Shown in pieces: positions 53,591-63,075 of a DNA stretch of 64,000 bases. The first letter of the stretch is position 1. Each line of letters opens with the position of its first letter. The notes beneath the pieces were generated by a model. The model searched no databases, was not told the origin of the DNA, and saw nothing but the letters and a program-made list of their open reading frames with translations. The position numbers and the translations under genes were made by a program. The stretch is from assembly GCA_902528645.1 (NCBI GenBank), contig CABZTG010000001.1:26513-90512 (forward strand), in the 5' to 3' direction. The DNA comes from an uncultured Pelagibacteraceae bacterium. GTDB taxonomy: Bacteria > Pseudomonadota > Alphaproteobacteria > Pelagibacterales > Pelagibacteraceae.

Positions 53591-53621
53591 AAAAGGGCAG
53601 TTTTTACTGCCCTTTTTTTTT
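53591..53621 (+). terminator. Rho-independent terminator downstream of groEL
   Basis: AAAGGGCAG-TTTTTA-CTGCCCTTTTTTTTT: GC-rich stem followed by T-tract. Confidence 0.9.
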
Positions 53622-53659
53622 GTTTACTCAAAAAATAAAAGAGTAAATACTTATAATCC

Positions 53660-54190
53660 ATGATCATATCTAAGCTTAAATACGCAAAAGAAATTGGCAC
53701 GTTTTATCTTACCAAGGATAGTGATCTTAATAAAATAAACATAGAATATCACAAAAATATATCTGTAAAGGATTTGACTGAACAGAGAGGTCACGTCTAT
53801 TTAATTGTTTCAGATAATGAAATTAAAAAAATTGGTGGGACAAGAGCAAAAGGGGGTATTAGAGCAACTATGAGTTTTTATGTAAAATCGAAACAAGGCG
53901 GACCAAGCATAAGAAGTTTTGGAATTCAAATTTTAATAGAAAATGAATTAAAAAATAAAAAAGAAGTTAAATTATGGTTAATTTCCAATCCAAGGGTTAA
54001 AACAAAAATATACGGGCTTGCAACTTCAGATGTTGTAAAAATAGCAGCTTTTAAAGAAAGCGAAAACTTGTGCAAACGAGAATATAAAAAAATACACAAA
54101 AGATATCCTCCATGGAATTATCAAGAAAATAAAGAAAAGTGGCCAGATGATATAAAAAAAAGATATAGGGATATGATGAAAGATAGATAA
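53660..54190 (+). CDS. Putative GIY-YIG-like nuclease (possible restriction endonuclease)
   Basis: 'GHVYLIVSDNEIKKIGGTRAKGGIRATMSFY' fits GIY...YIG with following Arg; downstream 'ESENLCKREYKKIHKRYPPWNYQE' provides conserved-type Glu and Asn; adjacent to a DNA methyltransferase. Confidence 0.6.
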   Translation: MIISKLKYAKEIGTFYLTKDSDLNKINIEYHKNISVKDLTEQRGHVYLIVSDNEIKKIGGTRAKGGIRATMSFYVKSKQGGPSIRSFGIQILIENELKNKKEVKLWLISNPRVKTKIYGLATSDVVKIAAFKESENLCKREYKKIHKRYPPWNYQENKEKWPDDIKKRYRDMMKDR

Positions 54191-54192
54191 AT

Positions 54193-55167
54193 TCATTTTT
54201 TTGGCTTAGCAAAAACAATTATTTCATGGGATTTTTTTATATGGTCGTCTCCTTTTTCAATCCTATTTTTTCCAATTCTGGTCTCTCCTTGACCCATCGT
54301 ATATTGCCAGCTTGGAAAATATTGTTTAAATCCTTTGTAGTATTTTCTTATTGTTGGGCAATCATTGTAGGATAATATAAAACCGCCTTTATGTTTTTTT
54401 AACATATCTCTTAATTTTTCATGCGGGAAATCTTTATGGTGGACTGGAATATTTCTCATTGGGTAAACCCCTTTAAACATTTTAGAGTCTGAGCCTATGT
54501 AATAAGGAGGATCGCAATACAAAAAGTCATTTTTATGTTTTTTTAAAACTTTTTCAAAGTCTCCATGTTTAACAGATAATTTTCCAGGTTTAAAATTTCT
54601 TATTTTTTCTAACATTGCTTGATATTTTTTTTTGCTTAAATAAATTTCTGATGTCCATCCCATAAACCCTGGACCGTAAGATAAATTAAAATTATACACG
54701 TAATAAACTGCTAAAGTAAGTGGATCTAATTTAACTTCTTTTTTCCAAACTTTATTTAAGATTTTTCGTATTCTCTCAAATTCTGAAAAAGTAGGCTTTA
54801 GTTTATTTAATCTTTTAAAAAGTATTTCAGGTTTTTTAATTTGAAAATTCCAGTAATTGCAAAGAATATCAAAAATATCATAACCAACTACATTAAGTCC
54901 TAAAACTTTACTCATTGCTATTTCAATAGAACCACCACCAAAAAATGGGGAAACTACTTTTTTAACATTATTTGGTAATAATTCAAAAACATGTCCGACA
55001 GCTAAAGATTTTCCTCCGGCGTATCTAATAGTTGATAAAGCAACTCTTTTGTATTTATTCTGACTTTTGCTATTTTTACTTATAATAGACCTTAAAAAAA
55101 TTTCTTTTTTTTCTTTTAAATTTAATGATTTATTTTTATTAAATAATTCTAGTTGCTGATTCTGCAT
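54193..55167 (-). CDS. D12-class N6-adenine DNA methyltransferase
   Basis: 'IRYAGGKSLAVGHVFELLP', 'VSPFFGGGSIEIAMSKVLG', 'FLYCDPPYYIG' (DPPY); start at MQNQQLELF preferred over the ORF-track start 55215. Confidence 0.9.
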   Translation of the reverse strand: MQNQQLELFNKNKSLNLKEKKEIFLRSIISKNSKSQNKYKRVALSTIRYAGGKSLAVGHVFELLPNNVKKVVSPFFGGGSIEIAMSKVLGLNVVGYDIFDILCNYWNFQIKKPEILFKRLNKLKPTFSEFERIRKILNKVWKKEVKLDPLTLAVYYVYNFNLSYGPGFMGWTSEIYLSKKKYQAMLEKIRNFKPGKLSVKHGDFEKVLKKHKNDFLYCDPPYYIGSDSKMFKGVYPMRNIPVHHKDFPHEKLRDMLKKHKGGFILSYNDCPTIRKYYKGFKQYFPSWQYTMGQGETRIGKNRIEKGDDHIKKSHEIIVFAKPKK

Positions 55168-55208
55168 ATATAAATATAACACATCATTGTTTATAAAAAC
55201 TTGCGATA

Positions 55209-55325
55209 ATGTCAAAAAGATATAGTGGAAAATCGTTTAAAGACTCTAGTGTCAAAAAAAAACCTAAATTAAGTTTTAAAGAAAAAAGAAAACTTAAACG
55301 CGAAAAGCGAAAAAATTCAAATTAA
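55209..55325 (+). CDS. Small, highly basic protein (38 aa), unknown
   Basis: Manual translation MSKRYSGKSFKDSSVKKKPKLSFKEKRKLKREKRKNSN*; lies between the divergent methyltransferase and typA. Confidence 0.4.
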   Translation: MSKRYSGKSFKDSSVKKKPKLSFKEKRKLKREKRKNSN

Positions 55326-55410
55326 AAAAAAAATACTTAATTTATTCAAGCCTAGTATGAGTTTTTTTAAGTTTTCAAAAGTGTTTAAATATGTATAAGA
55401 ACCCAGATTT

Positions 55411-57237
55411 ATGAATAATACTATAAGAAACATCACCATAATTGCCCATGTTGATCATGGTAAGACAACCCTAATTGATAACCTAATGAAACAAAGTGGT
55501 TCATTTAGAGAAAATGAGGTTGTGGATGAAAGGCTGATGGACTCTGGTGAATTAGAAAAAGAGAGAGGAATTACAATATTAGCTAAACCTGCCTCAATTA
55601 ATTGGAAAAATTCTAGAATAAATATTATTGATACGCCCGGCCACAGAGATTTTGCTGCTGAAGTTGAAAGAGTGCTTAGTATGGCTGATGGAGCATTATT
55701 ACTAATAGACTCTGCTGAAGGTGTGATGCCTCAAACAAAATTCGTTTTAGCAAAAGCATTAAAACAAGGTTTAAAGCCAATTGTGGTTATAAATAAATTA
55801 GATAAATCAGATCAAAGAGCTAATGAAGTTCTAGATGAAACATTCGACTTATTTGTAAGTTTAGATGCTAATGAAGACCAACTCGATTTCCCAGTTTTAT
55901 ATGCAAGTGGAAGATCTGGATGGGCTGATCATGAAGTTGATGGCCCAAGAGAGAACCTTAATCCACTTTTAGATAAAATCATAGACCATGTTAAGCCAGC
56001 AGAATTAGACAAATCAAAACCTTTTGCTATGCTCTCTACACTTCTTTATGCTGATAGTTTTTTAGGAAGAAGTTTAGTAGGTCGAATTTCTCAAGGAACC
56101 GCAAAAGCTAATCAAGCAATAAAAGCAATCAACTTAAATGGAGAAAAAGTTGATGAAGGTCGATTAACTAAAATTTTTAGGTACGAGGGAACAAAAAAAG
56201 TTCCAATTGAAGTTGGTGAAGCCGGAGACATTGTAGTTGTTGCAGGTCTAGAAAAAGCTAACGTTGCAGATACTATTTGTGATCTTGAAGTTAACGAGCC
56301 AATAGAAGCTACTCCGATAGATCCCCCAACTATGTCAATTACCATCACTGTAAATACATCGCCTTTGGCTGGCACAGAAGGTAAAAAACTTACAAGTACA
56401 CAGATTAGAGATCGATTAGTTCAAGAGGCACAAAATAATGTTGGAATTACATTTACTGAAAATGAAGGAAATGACTCTTTTGTGGTTAGTGGACGTGGTG
56501 AATTAATGTTGGAAATTTTACTTACTCAAATGAGAAGAGAAGGTTTTGAAATGACAGTGAGCCCTCCAAAAGTTCTTTATAAAAAAGATGAAAATGGAAA
56601 CAAACTTGAGCCAATAGAGGAAATTACTATGGATCTTGATGAAGAGCATTCATCAAAAATAATTGATTCAATGAATAGAAGAAAAGGTAAATTAATAGAA
56701 TTAAAAGACACTGGTAAAAATAAAAAGAGACTTATATTTCATGCACCAACAAGAGGTTTGATGGGATATACAAGTAGGTTTTTAACGCTGACAAAAGGAA
56801 ATGGTGTCATCAATAGAATATTTCATGAATATGGCCCATTTGAAGGTGAAATGGAAGGCAGAAGAAATGGTGCTCTAATTTCTATGGAACAAGGAAAAGC
56901 AGTTGCTTTTGCAATCTTTAATTTACAGGCTAGAGGAGAAATGTTTGTTACTCATAACGATCCTGTTTATCCGGGAATGATTGTAGGTCTATCACCTAAG
57001 CCAGGAGATATGATTATTAATGTCATGAAAGGAAAAAAATTGACTAATATGAGAACGCAAGGTACTGATGAAAATGTTGTCTTAACTCCTGTTAGAAAAA
57101 TGTCGATTGCTGAACAATTAAGTATGTTAAATACAGATGAAGCTTTGGAAATTACTCCAGAGTCTTGTAGATTGAGAAAAGCTATTCTTGATCCTCATGA
57201 AAGAAAAAGAAGTGAAAAATCAGGCGCTGCTGCCTAA
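55411..57237 (+). CDS. typA: Translational GTPase TypA/BipA
   Basis: 'IIAHVDHGKTTLIDNLMKQSG', 'DTPGHRDFAAEVERVLSMADG'. Confidence 0.97.
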   Translation: MNNTIRNITIIAHVDHGKTTLIDNLMKQSGSFRENEVVDERLMDSGELEKERGITILAKPASINWKNSRINIIDTPGHRDFAAEVERVLSMADGALLLIDSAEGVMPQTKFVLAKALKQGLKPIVVINKLDKSDQRANEVLDETFDLFVSLDANEDQLDFPVLYASGRSGWADHEVDGPRENLNPLLDKIIDHVKPAELDKSKPFAMLSTLLYADSFLGRSLVGRISQGTAKANQAIKAINLNGEKVDEGRLTKIFRYEGTKKVPIEVGEAGDIVVVAGLEKANVADTICDLEVNEPIEATPIDPPTMSITITVNTSPLAGTEGKKLTSTQIRDRLVQEAQNNVGITFTENEGNDSFVVSGRGELMLEILLTQMRREGFEMTVSPPKVLYKKDENGNKLEPIEEITMDLDEEHSSKIIDSMNRRKGKLIELKDTGKNKKRLIFHAPTRGLMGYTSRFLTLTKGNGVINRIFHEYGPFEGEMEGRRNGALISMEQGKAVAFAIFNLQARGEMFVTHNDPVYPGMIVGLSPKPGDMIINVMKGKKLTNMRTQGTDENVVLTPVRKMSIAEQLSMLNTDEALEITPESCRLRKAILDPHERKRSEKSGAAA

Positions 57238-57881
57238 TTAAAAATTTTATCAACTAAAAACAAACCCAAAGCAACGCACGGACCAATACCAAAAGCGAAT
57301 AAAAGAGTTCCAACCCCTACTGTTCCACCTAAATACCAACCAATACTTACAACAGAAATCTCTAAAAAAGCTCTAACGGCTGCCACTGGTAAATTAGTTA
57401 CTTTTTGTAAACCAATCATTAATCCATCTCTTGGCCCTGCACCAAGATTAGAAACTAAATAAATTCCTCCACCTATTCCAACCATCATTACAGAAATTAC
57501 TGCTAGGATTAATTGATCAGGATAATTAGACGGGGTTGGTACAAACTTAATACAAAGATCAATCATAAAGGCTATTATTAAGGCATTAAATATTGTGCCC
57601 ATTCCTGGTTTTTGGCCCAGAGGTATCCACAAAATTAAAACAGCAATACTTATCAAAAGAGTAATTGTTCCAATACTTAAATTAACATTTAAGGAAATAC
57701 CTTGAGCTAAAACACTCCATGGAGAAGCGCCTGTAAAGGAAACAATCAATAACCCTTCACCAAGACCAAACATCGTTAGACCAAAGCATAAAAAAAAGAA
57801 AGTAGAAAATTTTGGTTTAAAATTATATGGTTTGTCAGAACTCCAATTAACTTTTGGTATTTTCTTTATTTTTAAAAACAT
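57234..57881 (-). CDS. YczE/YitT-like integral membrane protein
   Basis: Multi-TM protein 'GLGEGLLIVSFTGASPWSVLAQGIS', 'SNLGAGPRDGLMIGL'. Confidence 0.8.
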   Translation of the reverse strand: MFLKIKKIPKVNWSSDKPYNFKPKFSTFFFLCFGLTMFGLGEGLLIVSFTGASPWSVLAQGISLNVNLSIGTITLLISIAVLILWIPLGQKPGMGTIFNALIIAFMIDLCIKFVPTPSNYPDQLILAVISVMMVGIGGGIYLVSNLGAGPRDGLMIGLQKVTNLPVAAVRAFLEISVVSIGWYLGGTVGVGTLLFAFGIGPCVALGLFLVDKIFN

Positions 57882-57931
57882 TTTAATAAGTTATTTCTAT
57901 TATAGATAAAGTCCACTAATGTAATTGCTAA

Positions 57932-58612
57932 ATGAGAAAATTTATAGCCATTTTGTTTATTGTAATTTTTCCAGTTATTTCCATGGCACATATGGGTCAC
58001 TACAATAAATATAACAAAATTGAAATGGAGATTTTTAGAAATGGTGAACTAATTGGATACAATTATTATTTTTTTGAAAGAAATGGTGAAGAAACTATTA
58101 TTACAAATCAATTTAAATTTTCTGTTGATCTATTGGGAACTACAATTTTTCAGGTTGAGTCATATGGTGAAGAAAAATATATCAAAGATCAGTTGATATC
58201 ATATAATTCTAAAACTCTTCAAAATGACAAAGAAAAATTTGTAAATTTAGAATTAAATAAAAAGAGTAGAAAATATGATATCAAAGGCTCCTCATTCAAT
58301 GGCGAAGCAACAACTAATAATGTTATTGGAAATTGGTGGAATCATAAAATTTTGCAAGCAGGATCTCAAATAAGTCCAATATCAGGAAGTATTAAAGAAC
58401 AGGTAGTTACTTTTATAGGAAAAGAAAAAATTGACCTTTATGGAAAAATTTATGATGTTGATCATTTTACACTTAAATCTAGGGATATGAATATTCCAAA
58501 AGATAAACGATTAGACTTTGATATTTGGTACGATCAAAAAAATTTAAGAATTTTAAAAGTGTCTTACTCAAGAATGGGAAATTGGGAATACAGATTGAAA
58601 AACTTTGAGTAA
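57932..58612 (+). CDS. Exported DUF6134-like protein
   Basis: Signal peptide; 'KIEMEIFRNGELIGYNYYFFERNGEE...NWWNHKILQAGSQISPISGSI'. Confidence 0.65.
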   Translation: MRKFIAILFIVIFPVISMAHMGHYNKYNKIEMEIFRNGELIGYNYYFFERNGEETIITNQFKFSVDLLGTTIFQVESYGEEKYIKDQLISYNSKTLQNDKEKFVNLELNKKSRKYDIKGSSFNGEATTNNVIGNWWNHKILQAGSQISPISGSIKEQVVTFIGKEKIDLYGKIYDVDHFTLKSRDMNIPKDKRLDFDIWYDQKNLRILKVSYSRMGNWEYRLKNFE

Positions 58613-58613
58613 T

Positions 58614-59585
58614 TTATCTCGAAATTTTTTTAAATAAGTCCCGTGCACTTATCCACCCTGACTCTAGTCTTGGTCCCACAAACCAATCAGCACAAACACC
58701 TATTTTTTTCTTTGGATCCCAATAACTTTTAATTTTGAAAGGTTTTGAGTTGGAAGAATATTTCCAACCATGATTAAGAGAAAAATTAATTTTTGTTTTT
58801 TTTACATTTGAAAGTTGAAAGAACTTATCAATCATAATTTTTGAATTCTCTTTCTTATTATTTTTATTTTGATTGATCTTTTTATTTGCCCACTTAAATG
58901 TACTTTGAAGGGTCCATAAATCATATTTTGATTTAAATCTTTTTTTCGAGTTTTCATTACCCGCCCAACCAAGAATCGGATCTTCGAAAAGATAGCTACT
59001 ATTTGATTTCTTGTTTTTTTTTATAGCAATCATAGTAGTTATATTTGCATCCATTTTTATTGATTTTTTTAAGAAAGAATTATTTATGAATCTTGAAGAG
59101 AGTTTTTTTAATTGTGGAAAAGGACAGGTCAAAATGATACTTTTAAAAGTTCTCAATTTTCCATCAGCAAATGATAAATGCCAAAGTTTGTTTTTATAAT
59201 GAATTTTTTTTAATTCGCTTTGATAATTGCACTTAATTTTTTTTAATAAGTACTTGCTAATATCATTGTTTCCATTTTTACCTATAATTTTCAGATGTTT
59301 TTTATTTTCTTTTTTTTTGGAGTTAAGAAAAATGTGTTTACCACCCCAAACCTTTAAAATTCTTTTTTTAATTAAATCTTTGATAAATTTTTTAAATTCT
59401 GGAGTTTTTGGCGAAAAGTATTGAGTGCCATGATCAAAGCCTATATTACCTTTCATTCTTTTGAAAGATGCCCGTCCTCCTGGACCTCTCGCTTTGTCAA
59501 ATAGGATTACTGAATTTTTTTTATTAAGAAGACTCGCAATTGTAGCTCCGGAAATACCAGAGCCGATTACGCAAAATTCACTCAT
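58614..59585 (-). CDS. NAD(P)/FAD-dependent amine oxidase-like protein
   Basis: 'CVIGSGISGATIASLLNKKNSVILFDKARGPGGRAS', 'FDHGTQYFSPKTPEF'. Confidence 0.88.
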   Translation of the reverse strand: MSEFCVIGSGISGATIASLLNKKNSVILFDKARGPGGRASFKRMKGNIGFDHGTQYFSPKTPEFKKFIKDLIKKRILKVWGGKHIFLNSKKKENKKHLKIIGKNGNNDISKYLLKKIKCNYQSELKKIHYKNKLWHLSFADGKLRTFKSIILTCPFPQLKKLSSRFINNSFLKKSIKMDANITTMIAIKKNKKSNSSYLFEDPILGWAGNENSKKRFKSKYDLWTLQSTFKWANKKINQNKNNKKENSKIMIDKFFQLSNVKKTKINFSLNHGWKYSSNSKPFKIKSYWDPKKKIGVCADWFVGPRLESGWISARDLFKKISR

Positions 59586-60898
59586 TTACCAGCAACAACC
59601 ATTCCCTCAATCATCATGGTTGGTGAATTGGTTGAATATTTAAACTCTAAATCATTTGCGAGGGTAATATTCTTAAACATGTCTTTAAAATTACCTGCAA
59701 TAGTAATTTCATTTATAGGATACTTAAACTCTCCGTTTTCTACTAAAAAGCCTGTTGCACCTACAGAATAATCACCAGTTACAATATTACTTCCGTGTCC
59801 TATAGTTTCTGTAATATAGAGACTTTTTGATTTTGAATTCAATAAATCTTTAAAACTAATATTTCCATTTTCAAAATAAAGATTGCTTGTCCCTCCACAT
59901 CTTCCATTTGATTTAAGGTTTAATTTTTTTCCATTATAAGTATCAATCAAATAATGTTTTAAAATTCCTTGGTCTACTAATTTGAGAGTATCAGTTTTAA
60001 CCCCCTCGCTATCAAAATTTCTTGAGCCTAAACCTTTGAGTATATCCGGTTTATCTAAGACATTAATTTTATCAGAAAAAATTTTTTGGTTAACTTTATC
60101 TTTTAAAAAAGAGGTTCCTCTTGATATCGCTGATGATGAAATCGCACTTGCAAAAGTACTTAGTATTCCCTTAGCAATTCTTTTGTCAAAAATTATACCA
60201 ATTTTTTCACTACCTATTTTTTTGGGGCTTAATTTTCTAATTGTTTGATCAGCAGCTTGTTTACCTAATTCTCCTGCGTCATCCAAGTCTTTCAGAAAAC
60301 ATTTACTAGAATATTCATAATCTCTCTCCATACTTTTTTCATCTTTGGCAACTGTGACGCTCGAAGCTGTAAACGAAGATGTTTTGTAGCCAGCACAAAA
60401 ACCTTCACTATTTGCTAAAATAAAATTTGATTTATTTTGAGTAAAACTAGATTCTGTATTAACAATCTTTTTATCATTGGAAGCAGCAGATTCTAATTTT
60501 TTTAAATAATCTATTTTTTGATCGTTTTCTATATGGGTATCGTCATAAAGATCTAAATCCTTAACTTCTTTGGCCAATAAATCTTTATCTGGTAATGAAT
60601 TAAATTCATCTTCAGGAGTATTTTTTGTTGTCTCAACACATTTTTCAATCAAAATTTTTAGATTATCATCAAGTAAATTAGAAGAAGATATTGATGACTT
60701 TTTTTTTCCAATGTAAGTGGTAATGCTTATTCCAAGATCATCTGATCTATTAGACTCGTCTAGTTTTTTATTTCTAAAATTAACAGTTTCAGATACAGAG
60801 TTATTAACAATCACACTGGACTCGGTTGCGCCTAATTTCTTAGCTAAACCTAAACAATATGATGCTTTTTTTTCTAAAAATTCTTGATCTTTGACCAT
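59582..60898 (-). CDS. pmbA: TldD/PmbA family protein (PmbA-like)
   Basis: 'GCRCGGTSNLYFENG'-type motif (here 'SNGRCGGTSNLYFENGNISF'), paired with tldD. Confidence 0.9.
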   Translation of the reverse strand: MVKDQEFLEKKASYCLGLAKKLGATESSVIVNNSVSETVNFRNKKLDESNRSDDLGISITTYIGKKKSSISSSNLLDDNLKILIEKCVETTKNTPEDEFNSLPDKDLLAKEVKDLDLYDDTHIENDQKIDYLKKLESAASNDKKIVNTESSFTQNKSNFILANSEGFCAGYKTSSFTASSVTVAKDEKSMERDYEYSSKCFLKDLDDAGELGKQAADQTIRKLSPKKIGSEKIGIIFDKRIAKGILSTFASAISSSAISRGTSFLKDKVNQKIFSDKINVLDKPDILKGLGSRNFDSEGVKTDTLKLVDQGILKHYLIDTYNGKKLNLKSNGRCGGTSNLYFENGNISFKDLLNSKSKSLYITETIGHGSNIVTGDYSVGATGFLVENGEFKYPINEITIAGNFKDMFKNITLANDLEFKYSTNSPTMMIEGMVVAGK

Positions 60899-62320
60899 TT
60901 AAAGTTTTGTGCCACCAACAGTCATCTTATTAATTAGTATAGATGGTTGAGCAACACCTACGGGAACACCTTGGCCAGCTTTTCCACATGTTCCAATACC
61001 AGGATCCATCATCATGTCATTCCCAACCATAGAAACTTCTTTTAAAATTGAAGGGCCATCTCCAATAAGTGTCGCGCCTTTAATTGGAGATCCAATTTTA
61101 CCATTAACAATCTCATAAGCTTCAGTACAATTGAATACAAATTTTCCAGAGGTAATATCAACCTGTCCGCCACCAAAACTCACAGCAAAAATACCTTTGT
61201 CGACAGCTTTAATCATATCATCTTGAGTCTGATTACCACTCAGCATCATCGTATTTCTCATTCTTGGAAGAACAATATGTCTATAGTTTTCTCTTCTTCC
61301 ACTTCCAGTAGATTTGGTTTTCATTAAACGAGCGTTTAGACGATCTTGCATAAAATTTTTTAAAATCCCATTCTCAATTAAAACAGTTTTTTCTGTCGGG
61401 GTTCCCTCATCATCAATCGTAAGACTACCTCTTCTGTTATCAATAGTGCCATCATCAACAATTGTAACTCCCTCACTTGCAACTTTTTGGCCCATTAAAT
61501 TATGAAAAGCTGAGGTTTTTTTTCTATTAAAATCCCCTTCTAAACCATGACCAACAGCCTCATGAATTAATATTGCCGGCCAACCAGGTCCTAGCACAAC
61601 TTTCATTTCACCAGCTGGTGCAGGTTTACTTTCTAAATTTACCGAAGCTATTCTCAAAGCCTCATCACAAACGCTTTTCCAGTTATCATCTTTTAAATAA
61701 GAGTCGTAGGATTGTCTTCCCCCAACACCATACACACCCGTCTCTTTTCTCCCATTTTTCTCAAGCATAACGGATACATTAAATCTTATTAAAGGACGAA
61801 CATCAGTTAAAGTTTCTCCACCAGATCTTATTATTTCAACCGATTTTTGTTCTCCCAAAAAATTAGCAGTAACTTGTTTAATGTTGTCATCTTTTGAACG
61901 CAAATAATTATTTACTTCATTAAGTATTTTAATTTTTTCATTAAGAGATTTTTGTTCAATAGGGTTGATGTTCTCATAATATTTCTTATTAGATTTAGGA
62001 ATTTCATGATTATATGTACCTTTGACAGATTTAAGTGTCGATTTTAAATTTTCTGAAGATTGCTTTAAGGAGTTTTTTGAAATTTCATTAGAGTGAGAAT
62101 AAGCAACTACTTCATCAGAGATAGCTCTAAACCCAAATCCTAAATCTGAATTATAACTAGAATTTTTTATCTTGTTATCATCTAGTAAAATTGACTCAGA
62201 TTTAGAATTTTCTAAGTACAACTCACCATCATCACATTTTTGAAGAGTATCCGAAATAATATTTTCAGCCTCACTTCTTGATAGGTCAGATTTTTCAAAG
62301 AAATTACTCATAGAAGACAT
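60899..62320 (-). CDS. tldD: Metalloprotease TldD
   Basis: 'ILIHEAVGHGLEGDFNRKKTSAF' HExxxH motif, 'MMDPGIGTCGKAGQGVPVGVAQPSILI'. Confidence 0.96.
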   Translation of the reverse strand: MSSMSNFFEKSDLSRSEAENIISDTLQKCDDGELYLENSKSESILLDDNKIKNSSYNSDLGFGFRAISDEVVAYSHSNEISKNSLKQSSENLKSTLKSVKGTYNHEIPKSNKKYYENINPIEQKSLNEKIKILNEVNNYLRSKDDNIKQVTANFLGEQKSVEIIRSGGETLTDVRPLIRFNVSVMLEKNGRKETGVYGVGGRQSYDSYLKDDNWKSVCDEALRIASVNLESKPAPAGEMKVVLGPGWPAILIHEAVGHGLEGDFNRKKTSAFHNLMGQKVASEGVTIVDDGTIDNRRGSLTIDDEGTPTEKTVLIENGILKNFMQDRLNARLMKTKSTGSGRRENYRHIVLPRMRNTMMLSGNQTQDDMIKAVDKGIFAVSFGGGQVDITSGKFVFNCTEAYEIVNGKIGSPIKGATLIGDGPSILKEVSMVGNDMMMDPGIGTCGKAGQGVPVGVAQPSILINKMTVGGTKL

Positions 62321-62405
62321 TAAATAGATTGTTTCAAGGATTTTTCAACTAGAGTATTTTACGCATGTACATATATGGGACAAATTAGTAATAAAACATC
62401 TAATT

Positions 62406-62762
62406 ATGAAAGTTTATTTTAATAATTCTTGTAAAATTTGTAAGGCAGAAATTGATCTCTATAAGAAGGAAGAAATAGAGGAAATTGATTGGGTTGATAT
62501 TACAGATAATGAATTAGCAGTACAAGAAACCTCTAAAGATAGTAAACAACTTTTGAGAAGACTGCATGTCAAAGATGGTGAAAAAGTTATTGGAGGTGCG
62601 GAAGCTTTTTTATTATTATGGAAAAAAATGCCAAAATATAAATTTCTTTATAAATTTTTTAAGTTACCAATCATCTTTAATATATTTTCAATTGTATATG
62701 AAATAGTAGCTTTTTTTCTTTACTTAAAAAATAAAAAGCAACTTAAAAAATCTAACTTGTAA
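62406..62762 (+). CDS. DCC-family thiol-disulfide oxidoreductase (DUF393)
   Basis: 'VYFNNSCKICKAEIDLYKK', 'LHVKDGEKVIGGAEAFLLLWKKMP'. Confidence 0.88.
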   Translation: MKVYFNNSCKICKAEIDLYKKEEIEEIDWVDITDNELAVQETSKDSKQLLRRLHVKDGEKVIGGAEAFLLLWKKMPKYKFLYKFFKLPIIFNIFSIVYEIVAFFLYLKNKKQLKKSNL

Positions 62763-63045
62763 AAAATAATAAAAATTTACTTAATAAAGACATAGAAGAT
62801 ACAAACATCACTAGGACTATTGAGTACATTAATAAAATAATTTTATTCTTTTTTCTTCTTAATCTAACAAAGTCCTTATCATCCAAATCAGAGATATCTC
62901 TCTCACCAACTACTGGATAATCATACGTAAACCGCCATGTACTATCACCAAGTCTTGGGTCCAAATTATTAAAATATGTGATCCACGCAATAATGTATCT
63001 GAAAATTAAATATAAAATTATTAAAAAGGCAGATCCTAAAATCAT
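62752..63045 (-). CDS. Hypothetical membrane protein
   Basis: Two hydrophobic segments; no family recognised. Confidence 0.6.
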   Translation of the reverse strand: MILGSAFLIILYLIFRYIIAWITYFNNLDPRLGDSTWRFTYDYPVVGERDISDLDDKDFVRLRRKKNKIILLMYSIVLVMFVSSMSLLSKFLLFFTS

Positions 63046-63075
63046 TTCAGATAATACCTAATTTAATATAAATGT

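Noticed and set aside
56112-56375. 87-aa ORF antisense to typA
   Set aside because: Within typA, no independent evidence.
59982-60248. 88-aa ORF antisense to pmbA
   Set aside because: Embedded in pmbA and lacks independent support.
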